From: Candidatus Nitrosopumilus sp. | GTDB taxonomy: Archaea; Thermoproteota; Nitrososphaeria; Nitrososphaerales; Nitrosopumilaceae | NCBI GenBank assembly: GCA_028343855.1 | Contig: JAOLZN010000003.1 | Coordinates: 39,001-103,000 of the forward strand | Reading direction: 5' to 3' | DNA length: 64,000 bases | Shown: positions 26,927 to 36,311 of the stretch, in pieces | How positions within the stretch are numbered: position 1 is the stretch's first letter | Layout: every line of letters begins with the position of its first letter | Made by a program: the position numbers and the translations under genes | Notes under the pieces: generated by a model | What the model saw: the letters and a program-made list of their open reading frames with translations, nothing else | Told to the model about the DNA's origin: nothing | Database searches by the model: none

Positions 26927-28793
26927 AATTATTGGGATTGACTTAGGAACAAGTAACTCTGCTGCAGCAGTTGTAATGGGTGGAAAACCAACCATCATTC
27001 CTGCTGCTGAAGGTGCAACCGTTGGAGGTAAAGCATTCCCATCAGTTGTTGCATTTAGTAAGGAAGGTGAGCTTTTAGTTGGCGAACCAGCTAGAAGACA
27101 AGCTGTAACTAATCCAGATAATACGATAGTTGCTGCTAAAAGAAAAATGGGTTCTGATGAGACTTTTAAAATTTTAGATAAACAATACAAACCACAACAA
27201 ATTTCAGCATTTATTCTTCAAAAAATTAAAAAAGATGCTGAAGCATTTGTTGGTGAACCAGTTGATAAAGTAGTAATTACAGTTCCTGCATATTTTGATG
27301 ACAATCAACGTCAAGCCACTAAAGATGCTGGAACTATTGCTGGTCTTGATGTTGTTAGAATTATTAATGAACCAACTGCTGCATCTTTAGCATTTGGCTT
27401 AGATAAAGCTAAACAAGATATGAAAATACTTGTTTTTGATTTTGGTGGTGGTACATTAGATGTTACTATAATGGAAATGGGAGGTGGTGTCTTTGAAGTA
27501 CTTAGTACCTCTGGTGATACTAAATTAGGTGGTACCGATATGGATAAAGTTCTAATTGATTATGTAGTAGATGAATTCAAGAAAAAAGAAGGTGTTGATT
27601 TAACTTCTGATTCAACAGCTATGACAAGAATTAGAGAAGCTTGTGAAAAAGCAAAAATTGAATTATCAACAGTTATGGAAACCGATATCAATTTACCATT
27701 TATTGCACATGATCCTTCTGCAGGTGCAAAAAATCTTGAATTAAGAATTACAAGAGCTAAACTTGATGAATTAATTGGACCGATTGTTGATAGATGCAAA
27801 CCTTCAATTCTAAAAGCATTAGAAGATGCAAAATTATCTAATTCTGATATTAATAAAATAGTCATGGTTGGAGGACCAACAAGAATTCCTCTAGTCAAAA
27901 AATTTGTTAGTGAAGTAATAGGTCAAGAAACTGAGTCTGGCGTTGATCCAATGGAAGCAGTAGCAATGGGTGCTGCAATACAGGCAGGAATTATTGCTGG
28001 TGATGTTACAAGTGACATAGTTTTACTTGATGTAACTCCATTAACATTGGGAATTGAAACATTAGGTGGTGTAAGAGAACCATTAATTGAAAGAAATACA
28101 ACTATTCCAACTTCTAAAGCTAAAGTTTTCACAACAGCTGCTGACAATCAAACAGCTGTTACAATTCATGTTGTTCAAGGTGAAAGACCAATGGCAACTG
28201 ATAATGTTTCTTTAGGAAGTTTCAATCTAACTGATTTACCACCAGCTCCTAGAGGAGTTCCACAAATTGAAGTTAAATTTGATATTGATGCAAATGGAAT
28301 TATCAATGTCACTGCAAAGGATCTAGGTACACAAAAAGAAGCAAAAATCACAATTGAATCAAATTCTAAATTATCTCCAGAAGAAATTGAAAAATTAAAA
28401 GAGGATGCAGAAAAGTTTTCTGACGAAGATAAAGTAAAGAAAGAAAAAATTGATCTTAAAAATGAGGCAGAGAGCTATATCTACACTACAGAAAAATTAG
28501 TGAATGTTGATCTTAAAGATAAGATTTCACAAGAACAAGGAATTAAAATTACTGATGCAGTGAAAGAAGTCAAAGAAGTTTTAGATAAAGAACCATCTGA
28601 ATTAAAACCTAAACTAGAAGCACTTCAAACTTTAGTTAATGAAGTAACTACAGAACTTTACAAGAATGCTGCTCCACCTCCAGGTGCTGATGGACAACAA
28701 GGTGCTGATGGACAACAAGGTGCTGATGGACAACAAGGTGCTGATGGACAACCAACAGAATCAGATTCAACTGATGAACCAAAAAGTAATTAA
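26919..28793 (+). CDS. dnaK: Hsp70 chaperone DnaK
   Basis: ATP-driven protein-folding chaperone, 624 residues from ATG 26919 (another ATG at 26910 adds three). The N-terminal ATPase domain starts [16 protein letters not shown] and contains [17 protein letters not shown] and [18 protein letters not shown]. The linker region [19 protein letters not shown] leads into the substrate-binding domain, with [18 protein letters not shown]. The C-terminal lid is followed by a disordered tail of four tandem GADGQQ-type units ahead of the acidic end [12 protein letters not shown]. The ATPase domain carries no Gram-negative-type insertion that I can see. It is encoded between grpE and dnaJ. Confidence 0.98.
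   Translation: MTKIIGIDLGTSNSAAAVVMGGKPTIIPAAEGATVGGKAFPSVVAFSKEGELLVGEPARRQAVTNPDNTIVAAKRKMGSDETFKILDKQYKPQQISAFILQKIKKDAEAFVGEPVDKVVITVPAYFDDNQRQATKDAGTIAGLDVVRIINEPTAASLAFGLDKAKQDMKILVFDFGGGTLDVTIMEMGGGVFEVLSTSGDTKLGGTDMDKVLIDYVVDEFKKKEGVDLTSDSTAMTRIREACEKAKIELSTVMETDINLPFIAHDPSAGAKNLELRITRAKLDELIGPIVDRCKPSILKALEDAKLSNSDINKIVMVGGPTRIPLVKKFVSEVIGQETESGVDPMEAVAMGAAIQAGIIAGDVTSDIVLLDVTPLTLGIETLGGVREPLIERNTTIPTSKAKVFTTAADNQTAVTIHVVQGERPMATDNVSLGSFNLTDLPPAPRGVPQIEVKFDIDANGIINVTAKDLGTQKEAKITIESNSKLSPEEIEKLKEDAEKFSDEDKVKKEKIDLKNEAESYIYTTEKLVNVDLKDKISQEQGIKITDAVKEVKEVLDKEPSELKPKLEALQTLVNEVTTELYKNAAPPPGADGQQGADGQQGADGQQGADGQPTESDSTDEPKSN
28683..28754 (+). repeat. Four tandem 18-bp repeats in the dnaK tail
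   Basis: The unit GGTGCTGATGGACAACAA occurs three times exactly and a fourth time with CCA as the last codon, head to tail. Each copy encodes Gly-Ala-Asp-Gly-Gln-Gln (the last ends Gln-Pro). The unit length is a multiple of three, so copy changes would keep the frame. It sits in the unstructured tail after the lid domain, where length variation should be tolerated. Confidence 0.95.
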
Positions 28794-28842
28794 TTTTTCA
28801 AATTTAATCATTTATAGTGTAATTAAAATGAAGAAATAACTC

Positions 28843-29895
28843 ATGGCTGCAAAACGTGACTATTATGAAGTTCTAGGAGTTTCTAAAACTTCTTCACCAG
28901 ACGAAATTAAAAATCAATATAGAAAATTAGCATTAAAATTTCATCCTGATCGTAATCAATCTGCTGATGCTGGAGAACATTTCAAGGAAATTTCTGAAGC
29001 TTATGCTGTTCTATCCGATTCAGAAAAAAAGCAAACCTATGATCAACATGGACATGCAGGAGTAGATGGTAGATACAGTAGTGAAGATATTTTTCAAGGT
29101 GGTGGAGGGGGTTTTAATGATATTTTTGAATCCATTTTTGGTCGTGGTGGTGGAGGGGGTTTTACCCAACAACAACGTGGCTCAGATCTTCTTTACCAAA
29201 CAACAGTAACATTAGAGGATGTATTGCATGGGAAAAAAATGGAAATTAATTTACAAAAACAAATTAAATGTGATAATTGCCAAGGTTCTGGTTGTAAACC
29301 TGGCACAAATAAAAAAACATGTTCGACATGTAATGGTCAGGGTGAAGTAAGGCAAACTCGTAATATGGGCTTTGCTTCATTTGTAACTGCTGCTCCATGT
29401 CCTACTTGTAGAGGTCAAGGTTCTATGATAGAAACTCCATGTGGAAATTGTAAAGGGCAAGGTAGAGTAAAAGGAAGTAAAAAAGTAGATTTTGAAATTC
29501 CACCTGGAATAGACTCAGGTGATTACATTGTTTCTAATGAAGGCAATGAAATCCCTGATGGAGTAAATGGTGATTTAGTAATACGAGTTAAAGTACAACC
29601 ACATCGACATTTTAACAGGGATGGGAAAGATATTTTTTATGATCAAGATATTTCCATGATTGATGCAGCATTAGGTTGCGAAATGATTGTGCCAACTTTA
29701 CAAGGTGATGAAAAAATTAAAGTTGAATCAGGCAGTCAACCAAATACAATAATTAAATTAAAAGGCAAAGGTGTTTCTCATATTAATTCTAGGGGAACAG
29801 GTGATCAGTATGTTAGAATGGTAGTTAATATTCCTAAAAAATTGAGTAAACATCAGAAAAATCTCTTAGATGAATTTCAAAAAACTTCTGATTAG
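28843..29895 (+). CDS. dnaJ: Co-chaperone DnaJ (type I Hsp40)
   Basis: Stimulates DnaK ATPase and delivers substrates. The J domain covers residues 5-70, with the HPD motif in LKFHPDRNQ. The Gly/Phe-rich linker includes GGGGGFNDIFESIFGRGGGGGF. The zinc-binding region has all four CxxCxGxG repeats (CDNCQGSG, CSTCNGQG, CPTCRGQG, CGNCKGQG). The C-terminal substrate domain follows with PHRHFNRDGKDIFYDQDISM. At 350 residues this is a complete type I DnaJ. It starts at ATG 28843, 49 bases after dnaK, completing the grpE-dnaK-dnaJ operon. Confidence 0.97.
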   Translation: MAAKRDYYEVLGVSKTSSPDEIKNQYRKLALKFHPDRNQSADAGEHFKEISEAYAVLSDSEKKQTYDQHGHAGVDGRYSSEDIFQGGGGGFNDIFESIFGRGGGGGFTQQQRGSDLLYQTTVTLEDVLHGKKMEINLQKQIKCDNCQGSGCKPGTNKKTCSTCNGQGEVRQTRNMGFASFVTAAPCPTCRGQGSMIETPCGNCKGQGRVKGSKKVDFEIPPGIDSGDYIVSNEGNEIPDGVNGDLVIRVKVQPHRHFNRDGKDIFYDQDISMIDAALGCEMIVPTLQGDEKIKVESGSQPNTIIKLKGKGVSHINSRGTGDQYVRMVVNIPKKLSKHQKNLLDEFQKTSD

Positions 29896-29904
29896 TTGAT
29901 AATA

Positions 29905-30444
29905 ATGAAAATTGCATTAGATGTTGATGGAGTTCTTGCAGACGTAATAGTTTCTTGGATTAATTATAGTAATTCAATTAGACCACATATTTCTAAAAAT
30001 CAAGTGACTGATTGGGAATTTTGGAAAAAATTTGATATTAATCCATTTGATTTTTATTCAGAATTAAGTTCGTGTTGGAAAAATTGGAAATCTATTCCTA
30101 GCACAGAAAAAAATTTATCCGATATAACAAAAAATCTTTCAAAACTTGGTGAAGTTGATATTGTTACTGCTAGAGAGCGTTCCACTGATTCTTTTGTAAA
30201 AAATTGGTTAAATCATCATGATATTTCATATCATGACTATGTATCAGTTATTGATGGTCCAATGAAAGCTGATTTAGATTATGATATATTTATTGACGAT
30301 TCACCTTTGAATGCAATAAAATTTATTCAAAATAATAAAAAAGTGATTCTATATTCCCAACCTTGGAATCAACATATTTCTAATCATGAATTATTTCGAA
30401 TTTCAAATCTTTCTGAGGCAATTGAAATAATTAAATCCAATTAA
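29905..30444 (+). CDS. HAD-superfamily phosphatase, 5'(3')-deoxyribonucleotidase-like
   Basis: About 179 residues. The HAD nucleophile motif is DVDGVLADV at the N-terminus. The second motif is in VDIVTARERS, and the metal-binding acidic pair is in YDIFIDDSPLNA. The cap-like region, with NQVTDWEFWKKFDI, resembles the NT5C/YqfW-type nucleotidases, so dephosphorylation of a nucleotide or another small phosphate is likely; the substrate is unknown. I prefer ATG 29905, which begins directly at the first strand, over TTG 29896, which follows the dnaJ stop with no gap. Its stop shares the TTAA palindrome with the convergent small zinc gene. Confidence 0.82.
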   Translation: MKIALDVDGVLADVIVSWINYSNSIRPHISKNQVTDWEFWKKFDINPFDFYSELSSCWKNWKSIPSTEKNLSDITKNLSKLGEVDIVTARERSTDSFVKNWLNHHDISYHDYVSVIDGPMKADLDYDIFIDDSPLNAIKFIQNNKKVILYSQPWNQHISNHELFRISNLSEAIEIIKSN

Positions 30445-30605
30445 TTTTTTACAAATTTTCTAATGTTTATTTGATGTCCATTTCTAACATGAGTAACATG
30501 ACTAGTTTTCATTAGTTCTGCAATTTTATCTTCACTGTAAAATTTTATGTTATATCGTCCAATTACTTTTTTACAACTTGTACAATAAATTTCTCTAAAC
30601 TCCAT
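30441..30605 (-). CDS. Small putative zinc-binding protein (54 aa)
   Basis: A minus-strand frame from ATG 30605 to TAA 30441 encodes 54 residues beginning MEFREIYCTSCKKVIGRYNI. It has one CxxC pair (Cys8, Cys11) and three later histidines (His36, His39, His44) in SHVTHVRNGHQI, which together could bind one zinc ion. The protein is basic toward its end, consistent with nucleic acid binding, but no family is recognised. Its stop codon overlaps that of the HAD gene within the palindrome TTAA. Being short and uninterrupted with plausible metal ligands, it is likely real, with moderate certainty. Confidence 0.58.
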   Translation of the reverse strand: MEFREIYCTSCKKVIGRYNIKFYSEDKIAELMKTSHVTHVRNGHQINIRKFVKN

Positions 30606-30680
30606 TTAACCACGTGATCAATCTAAATGTCTATCTCTTGTATAATAAAGAACTTATTTTAGAATTTTAATTTTTTTGAT

Positions 30681-30765
30681 GCGAGAATCGCCCAGCCTGG
30701 TCAAAGGCGTAAGGTTCAGATCCTTATCTCTTAGGAGTTCATGGGTTCAAATCCCATTTCTCGCA
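30681..30765 (+). tRNA. tRNA-Leu (anticodon CAG)
   Basis: An 85-base class II tRNA. The acceptor GCGAGAA pairs with TTCTCGC, with discriminator A. The D arm is GCC...GGC with loop GG. The anticodon stem TAAGG/CCTTA holds loop TTCAGAT with anticodon CAG. A long variable arm, TCTCTTAGGAGTTC, follows, as expected for Leu or Ser. The T arm ATGGG/CCCAT encloses TTCAAAT. CCA is not encoded and there is no intron. It reads toward the 3' end of gatE on the other strand, with 7 bases between. Confidence 0.95.
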
Positions 30766-30772
30766 TTTTTAA

Positions 30773-32680
30773 TTAATCATTTTCTAATTTCTTTTTAATA
30801 TTTTTTAAAAGAAGTTTGTTAATTATTTCACCAGATGCTTTACCTCTTAATTCTTTCATCACAATTCCCATTAGAGGTCCCATTGCTCTCTCTTTTTGAT
30901 TTTTAATTATTTCATAATTTTTATCTACTATATTTTTGATAATTTTATCTAAATCCTCTTCATTAATTGATTCAATTGAAGTATTTTTCATAGCTTCTTC
31001 TACACTTTGTGATTTTTTTGACATTATATTTTCAAATATTATTTCAATTGATTCTTTTGCAATTTTTCCTTTTTCTAATAATTCAAATAATTTGAAAATT
31101 TCTTGATTTTTTAATAAATTTGAATTTAATCCTTTTCTTTCTAAATTTGTAATTGTGGAACAAAGAATTGACGCAACAAATGTTGGATTTGTTTTTATTT
31201 TTTTAGTTATATTTTCAAATAATTCAATATATTTAGAATCAAAAATTTGTTCTGCAAGTTGTTGATTCATGTTATGCTTTACTTCTATTTCTTTAATTGC
31301 ATGGTCCCATAATTTTGGAATATTTTCTTTAGCATTGATTAATTGCTTTTCAGTAATTATTATTGGTGGAATATCTGTTTCTGGATACATTCGTGCAGCT
31401 CCTGGTCTTGGTCTAAGGAATTTTGTTTCACCTGTTGGAGTAGCTAATCTTGTGTCTATTGGTATGCCGTGATTTTTGATATGTTCTATTCTTAAAATTA
31501 TTTGATCAATTACAGTATGAATTTTTTCTTCAGGAGCGGCTAAAATTAAAAATGCATCATTTTCATTAATTTTTAATAAATTTTTTAATTCATCTATATC
31601 AGATTTTTCTATTCCATAATTTGGTAATTCATCAGAGTGAAAAACTCCTCCTATTCCAAAAAATCTAACTAATTCAGCTACTTCTTTTCCTAATCTAATG
31701 CCTTCATACGGTAAATATCCAAAGATTCCACTCATATTTTTAAATGAAATTGCTATAATTTCCTGATTCTTCTTTATTGCTCCTTGAATAATTTTTGATT
31801 GACATTTTGAAAATAATTCTGTGACATCTCTTTTATTTTCTTTTTCATATTTCCAATTAGTTTCTTGTATCTTTTTTGAAATTTTTAATAATCCATGTTG
31901 TCTTTTTGCTTCATATTCTACAACTTTTTCTAATTGATCTAATTGTTGTACTCCTTTAACTTCAATTACGACCCCTTTCCCATCTTTAATTGATACATTA
32001 ACATCCTGTCTAATCGAACCTAATCCTCTTTTCACTTTTTTCGTACTTCTCAAAATTCTTCCAAGTGACAATGCAATTTTTTTAATTTCACTTAGATCCA
32101 CTTCAAAAGGATCTGTTGCTATTTCAACCAATGGAACACCTAATCTTTCCAGTCCAAATTTTCTAATTGTTCCTTCTCCTCCTAAAATTTTTGCAGCATC
32201 CTCTTCTAAACAGATAGACTGAATTCCTATTTTAATTTCTCCTGCATTATAAAATCCACCTTGTGAAATTAACATGGTGCGTTGAAATCCAGTTGTATTG
32301 GAACCATCAATCACAGTTTTTCTCATGGGATAAATTTCACTAAAAATATTTGATTTTAATGCTGAAGAAATTATCAATGCAATATTCTGTGCATCATTAT
32401 CTAATTCATGTGGTGGTTCTTCATCCTGTTCAACTAAACAACTACTTTCTTCATTTGCATAATACATGATAGTTTTTGATTTTGTACTTTCAAAAAGTGC
32501 AGCAGGGTCAAATTCACCTAATTCACTTTTAGAAGCTCGTAATTTTCTTTGGAATTTAATTGAATAATCCTCTGATTCAATTGGATTACAATTACAAAAT
32601 AATTTTTTATTAGTTTCAAGCTGTTGATGAATTTCTAAGCCTACTTTTACGCCTACATCTTTTATTGAAAATTTTTCCAT
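30773..32680 (-). CDS. gatE: Glutamyl-tRNA(Gln) amidotransferase subunit E
   Basis: tRNA-binding and amidotransferase (kinase/transamidase) subunit of the archaea-specific GatDE complex, which converts Glu-tRNA(Gln) to Gln-tRNA(Gln). Start region DVGVKVGLEIHQQLET-KKLFCNC is diagnostic. PMRKTVIDGSNTTGFQRTMLI and QSICLEEDAAKILG are catalytic-cradle blocks. The AspRS-like insertion covers roughly residues 260-420, and FLRPRPGAARMYPETDIPPI follows. A YqeY-like helical tail ends near GPLMGIVMKELRGKASGEIINKLL. Length 635 is normal. It is 12 bases downstream of gatD, so the two subunits are co-transcribed. Confidence 0.97.
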   Translation of the reverse strand: MEKFSIKDVGVKVGLEIHQQLETNKKLFCNCNPIESEDYSIKFQRKLRASKSELGEFDPAALFESTKSKTIMYYANEESSCLVEQDEEPPHELDNDAQNIALIISSALKSNIFSEIYPMRKTVIDGSNTTGFQRTMLISQGGFYNAGEIKIGIQSICLEEDAAKILGGEGTIRKFGLERLGVPLVEIATDPFEVDLSEIKKIALSLGRILRSTKKVKRGLGSIRQDVNVSIKDGKGVVIEVKGVQQLDQLEKVVEYEAKRQHGLLKISKKIQETNWKYEKENKRDVTELFSKCQSKIIQGAIKKNQEIIAISFKNMSGIFGYLPYEGIRLGKEVAELVRFFGIGGVFHSDELPNYGIEKSDIDELKNLLKINENDAFLILAAPEEKIHTVIDQIILRIEHIKNHGIPIDTRLATPTGETKFLRPRPGAARMYPETDIPPIIITEKQLINAKENIPKLWDHAIKEIEVKHNMNQQLAEQIFDSKYIELFENITKKIKTNPTFVASILCSTITNLERKGLNSNLLKNQEIFKLFELLEKGKIAKESIEIIFENIMSKKSQSVEEAMKNTSIESINEEDLDKIIKNIVDKNYEIIKNQKERAMGPLMGIVMKELRGKASGEIINKLLLKNIKKKLEND

Positions 32681-32692
32681 TTTATTACCTGA

Positions 32693-33988
32693 TCACGTTG
32701 TAAATTCTGATGCAACCTGCTTAAGCATATTTTCTTTAATTTCATCATATTTTTCAGTATTTCCTGTTACCCACATTGCTTTGACTACTGCAATTTCTGG
32801 AATCATATTTTCAAGTGGAATGATTCCTAAATTTAATAGATCTCTCCCACTTTCATATACTGTCATCCTTACTCTGCCATCAATACATTGTGAAGTCATC
32901 CCCATGAAAATCCCTTTTTCATTTGCCATTTTTACTATTGGATACATATTTTTTCCAATATGTCCAAGACCTGTACCTTCAAAAATTATTGCTTTGTATC
33001 CTGAATCTATTATATTTTTTAATAAATCTGGATTATATCCTGGATGATATTTTACTAGAGCAACTTTTTCATTTATTTTTATTTTAGGATTAAATTCATT
33101 AATTGCAAAAAATTTTTTTTCAATATTTTTATGAATTTTATTATTTAGAATTAAAAATGCTGGATTATTTCCTACTGTTTGAAATGCTCCTCTTTTACTA
33201 GTGTGATTTTTTCTTACACGAGTACCTATATGACATGCAATTGTTTCATCATTTTCATCTTGATGCATTGCAATGTAGACTCCATTAGTTTTAGATTCAG
33301 TAAGGAATTTTACTGCCCCAATTAGATTTAATGCAGCATCTGATGATGCACGGTCTGATGATCTTTGTGAACCAACTAATGCTATAGGTATTGGAAACCC
33401 TGCTAATGAAAAAGAAAGATATGATGATGTATAATGCATAGTGTCTGTTCCATGAGCGATAATTATTCCTGAATAATCTGACTTACTGTATTCTTTTACT
33501 GTCTCAGCAATTTTTAACCAATGGTCAGGCATTATGTTTTCAGAATATTCTGAAAATAGTACTTTTGTTTCAATATTTGCAATTTTGCTGAGTTCTGGAA
33601 CTGATGAATTTAATTCTTCAGCTGTTAATATTGGTGTAACAGCACCTGTTCTATAATCAATTTTACTTGCAATTGTACCTCCTGTTGATAATAACAAAAT
33701 ATTTGGTAAACTACCATTTTTCTCAACTGATGAATTTTTCTCAACTGATGAATTTTTCTCAACTGATGAATTTTTCTCAATTTTTTTAATCTTACTAATT
33801 TCGAGACCTATGTTATATCCACTTTTTAATTTTAAAACAATATGTTTATCATCAGTGTGCTCATATCTTGGCATTATTATTCCTGAATATGTAATATCAG
33901 CTAAAATTTTTACAGCATCTCCTACCAAAATTTTATTTGATTTAAGAAATTCTAATGAATTCCCATTATATCCTGTATATTCTGACAT
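32693..33988 (-). CDS. gatD: Glutamyl-tRNA(Gln) amidotransferase subunit D
   Basis: Asparaginase-like glutaminase that supplies ammonia to GatE. An N-terminal small beta domain (residues ~1-75, with VGDAVKILADITYSGIIMPR) is followed by the L-asparaginase-type domain. The first catalytic Thr lies in LLSTGGTIASKIDY and the second in IAHGTDTMHYTSS, with the family Lys further on. The linker between the domains contains three perfect repeats of EKNSSV, encoded by 18-bp tandem units, which is unusual for GatD. Length 431 includes this expansion. It starts with ATG 33988 and is followed by gatE 12 bases later. Confidence 0.96.
   Translation of the reverse strand: MSEYTGYNGNSLEFLKSNKILVGDAVKILADITYSGIIMPRYEHTDDKHIVLKLKSGYNIGLEISKIKKIEKNSSVEKNSSVEKNSSVEKNGSLPNILLLSTGGTIASKIDYRTGAVTPILTAEELNSSVPELSKIANIETKVLFSEYSENIMPDHWLKIAETVKEYSKSDYSGIIIAHGTDTMHYTSSYLSFSLAGFPIPIALVGSQRSSDRASSDAALNLIGAVKFLTESKTNGVYIAMHQDENDETIACHIGTRVRKNHTSKRGAFQTVGNNPAFLILNNKIHKNIEKKFFAINEFNPKIKINEKVALVKYHPGYNPDLLKNIIDSGYKAIIFEGTGLGHIGKNMYPIVKMANEKGIFMGMTSQCIDGRVRMTVYESGRDLLNLGIIPLENMIPEIAVVKAMWVTGNTEKYDEIKENMLKQVASEFTT
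33720..33780 (-). repeat. Tandem 18-bp repeat in the gatD interdomain linker
   Basis: On the plus strand TTCTCAACTGATGAATTT is repeated three times with no mismatch, then a partial fourth copy TTCTCAA. In the gatD reading frame each unit encodes six residues of the pattern EKNSSV, located between the N-terminal beta domain and the asparaginase-like domain. Perfect identity of the copies at DNA level points to recent slippage-type expansion. Confidence 0.95.
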
Positions 33989-34020
33989 TTATGAGAATTA
34001 GATTTACTATTTTATTAAAA

Positions 34021-36222
34021 CTACCTGTAATAGGAAGCTACGAGTTTTTCACCTAACTTGAGGTCTTTTTGTTCTCTTACTTTCTTTACTGCTTCTTCAA
34101 AGTGTTTCATACTTACTTTGGCATCAATGCTAGTTTTTTCAATATCTTTTACATCTGGATGTGAATCTAAGAATTCATGTATTACTAATGATACTGCAGT
34201 ATTTGCAATTGATGCTGTATCTGCACCACTAAGTCCATCTGTGATTTCTGATAGTTTTTCAAAGTCAATATGTTTTGGATCACTTGCTTCGGTAATTGTT
34301 GGTATTTTCTCAGCATTAATTTTCAAAATGCTCTTTCTACTTTCTTTATCTGGAAGTGGAATTTGTATAATTTTATCAAATCTTCCTGGTCTTAATAATG
34401 CTGGATCAATCATATCTGCTCTATTTGTTGCAGCTAAAACTATAACTCCATGCATATTTTCCATACCGTCTAATTCTGTAAGTAATTGACTGACAACTCT
34501 TTCAGTAACTGCAGTTTCTCCACCTGCACCTCTAATTGGTGCAATAGAATCAATTTCATCAAAGAATACTACACAAGGAGCTGATTGTCTTGCTCTTTTG
34601 AAAATTTCTCTAATACCTCTTTCTGATTCACCTACCCATTTAGATAATAATTCTGGTCCTCTTACTGAAATGAAATTTGCTTCACTTTGTGTTGCTACTG
34701 CTTTTGCAAGTAATGTTTTACCCGTTCCACTTGGACCATGAAGTAAGATGCCTCTTGGCATACTATGTCCTAGTTTATCATATAATCCTGGATATTTCAT
34801 TGGCCATTCTACAGCTTCTTGTAATTCTCGTTTAACATCTTCCAAACCTCCTACTTCTTCCCATTTTATATCTGGATTTTCAATGAATACTTCTCTCATT
34901 CCAGATGGAGTGACTTCAATCAATGCTTTTGTAAAATCATCATGATTGACAATTAATTTATCCAAAGTTTCAGGTGGAAGTTTTTCTTCTTCTAAATTTA
35001 GTTCTGGTAATAATCTTCTCAAACATTTCATTGCTGCCTCTTTACAGAGATATTCTAAATCTGCACCAACATATCCATGACTAACTGAAGCAATTTTATC
35101 AATATCTACTGGTAATTCTTGATCATCTGATGCTAAAGGCATGTTTCTACTATGAATTGCAAGAATGTCTTTTCTTCCTTTTTTATCTGGGACTTTAATC
35201 TCAATTTCTCTGTCAAATCTTCCTGGTCTTCTAAGTGCTGGATCAATTGCATTTGGTCTATTTGTTGCTGCAATGACAATTACTTTTCCTCTTCCTTCTA
35301 AACCATCCATTAATGATAACATTTGTGATACTACTCTACGTTCCACTTCTCCAGTAACTTCTTCTCTTTTTGGTGCAATAGAATCTATTTCATCTACGAA
35401 AATTATTGATGGTGCTTTTTCTCTAGCCTCTTTGAAAATTTCTCTTAATCTGGCTTCACTTTCTCCGTAAAACTTACTCATTATTTCTGGACCTGATATG
35501 CTAATGAAATGTGCTTGACTTTCATTTGCTACTGCTTTTGCAAGTAAGGTCTTTCCAGTTCCTGGTGGACCATAAAGTAAAACACCTTTTGGAGCTTCAA
35601 TACCTAATTTTTCAAAAATTTCAGGATGTCTTAATGGAAGTTCAATCATTTCTCTAACTTTTTTAATTTCATTATGTATTCCACCAATGTCTTCATAAGT
35701 GACTTGAGGAACACCACGTAATGTTTCTCCTTTTTCTGCAATATGGAAAACTGTTTTTTGTGTAATCAAAACTGCATCAGCTGCTGGTGTTACGCCAATT
35801 ACTTGGAATGTTAAACGTCCACCAAAGTATGGAACCATTACATTATCTCCTTTGATTAATGGAACACTTTCTAGAGCATCTGCAAGATATCTTTCATCTA
35901 TTGGAGGAATTGCTTCTAATGGTGCAACTACTACTTTTTCAGCAGCAACTGCTTTAATTTTTCTAACAGAAATTGTATCTCCAATTGCTATTCCAGAATT
36001 ATTTCTACCGAGTCCGTCAATTCTGATAATACCTTTTCCTTCATCAGATGGGTAAAGCGGGAGGCATTTTGCTACTGTTCTTCTTTTACCTTTAATTTCA
36101 ATTACATCGCCTGTTGAGGCATTTAGGGTATCCATTGAATCATAATCAATTCTTGCTACTCCTCTTCCAACATCTCTTGTGTATGCCTCAAGAACTTTGA
36201 GAGAAAGTGCATTTTGACTCAT
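34021..36222 (-). CDS. cdc48: Cdc48/p97-like AAA+ ATPase
   Basis: Double-ring AAA+ unfoldase of the Cdc48/VAT family, about 733 residues, acting in protein quality control, often upstream of the proteasome. The N domain (residues 1-180) contains [24 protein letters not shown] sequence. D1 has Walker A GPPGTGKT with [12 protein letters not shown]2 has GPSGTGKT (Ser in place of the usual Pro) with [11 protein letters not shown]. Arginine-finger blocks ALRRPGRFD and ALLRPGRFD are intact. I prefer ATG 36222; the TTG at 36228 adds two residues. It ends with the HbYX-like Y-Y-R (VASYYR), near the C-terminal tail used for docking in related ATPases. It is divergent from rpl2. Confidence 0.97.
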   Translation of the reverse strand: MSQNALSLKVLEAYTRDVGRGVARIDYDSMDTLNASTGDVIEIKGKRRTVAKCLPLYPSDEGKGIIRIDGLGRNNSGIAIGDTISVRKIKAVAAEKVVVAPLEAIPPIDERYLADALESVPLIKGDNVMVPYFGGRLTFQVIGVTPAADAVLITQKTVFHIAEKGETLRGVPQVTYEDIGGIHNEIKKVREMIELPLRHPEIFEKLGIEAPKGVLLYGPPGTGKTLLAKAVANESQAHFISISGPEIMSKFYGESEARLREIFKEAREKAPSIIFVDEIDSIAPKREEVTGEVERRVVSQMLSLMDGLEGRGKVIVIAATNRPNAIDPALRRPGRFDREIEIKVPDKKGRKDILAIHSRNMPLASDDQELPVDIDKIASVSHGYVGADLEYLCKEAAMKCLRRLLPELNLEEEKLPPETLDKLIVNHDDFTKALIEVTPSGMREVFIENPDIKWEEVGGLEDVKRELQEAVEWPMKYPGLYDKLGHSMPRGILLHGPSGTGKTLLAKAVATQSEANFISVRGPELLSKWVGESERGIREIFKRARQSAPCVVFFDEIDSIAPIRGAGGETAVTERVVSQLLTELDGMENMHGVIVLAATNRADMIDPALLRPGRFDKIIQIPLPDKESRKSILKINAEKIPTITEASDPKHIDFEKLSEITDGLSGADTASIANTAVSLVIHEFLDSHPDVKDIEKTSIDAKVSMKHFEEAVKKVREQKDLKLGEKLVASYYR

Positions 36223-36311
36223 ATACAAAGAACCTCTAATCTAATTTTTATACCTTTGTGGTAATTTATCCATGTTCTAATCCATACCAAAGCTTAAAAT
36301 TCTCTTTTGAG

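Noticed and set aside
28683..28754. Collagen-like repeat domain in DnaK
   Set aside because: The Gly spacing (GADGQQ) superficially resembles Gly-x-y, but only four units exist and they sit in the usual disordered DnaK tail.
33720..33780. CRISPR-like direct repeats
   Set aside because: The repeats are contiguous without spacers and lie in the coding frame of gatD, so this is a tandem coding repeat and not a CRISPR array.
34058..34489. Plus-strand frame of 143 codons opposite cdc48
   Set aside because: An antisense shadow of the D2 domain coding sequence, with Ser/Leu-rich nonsense composition and no recognisable motif.
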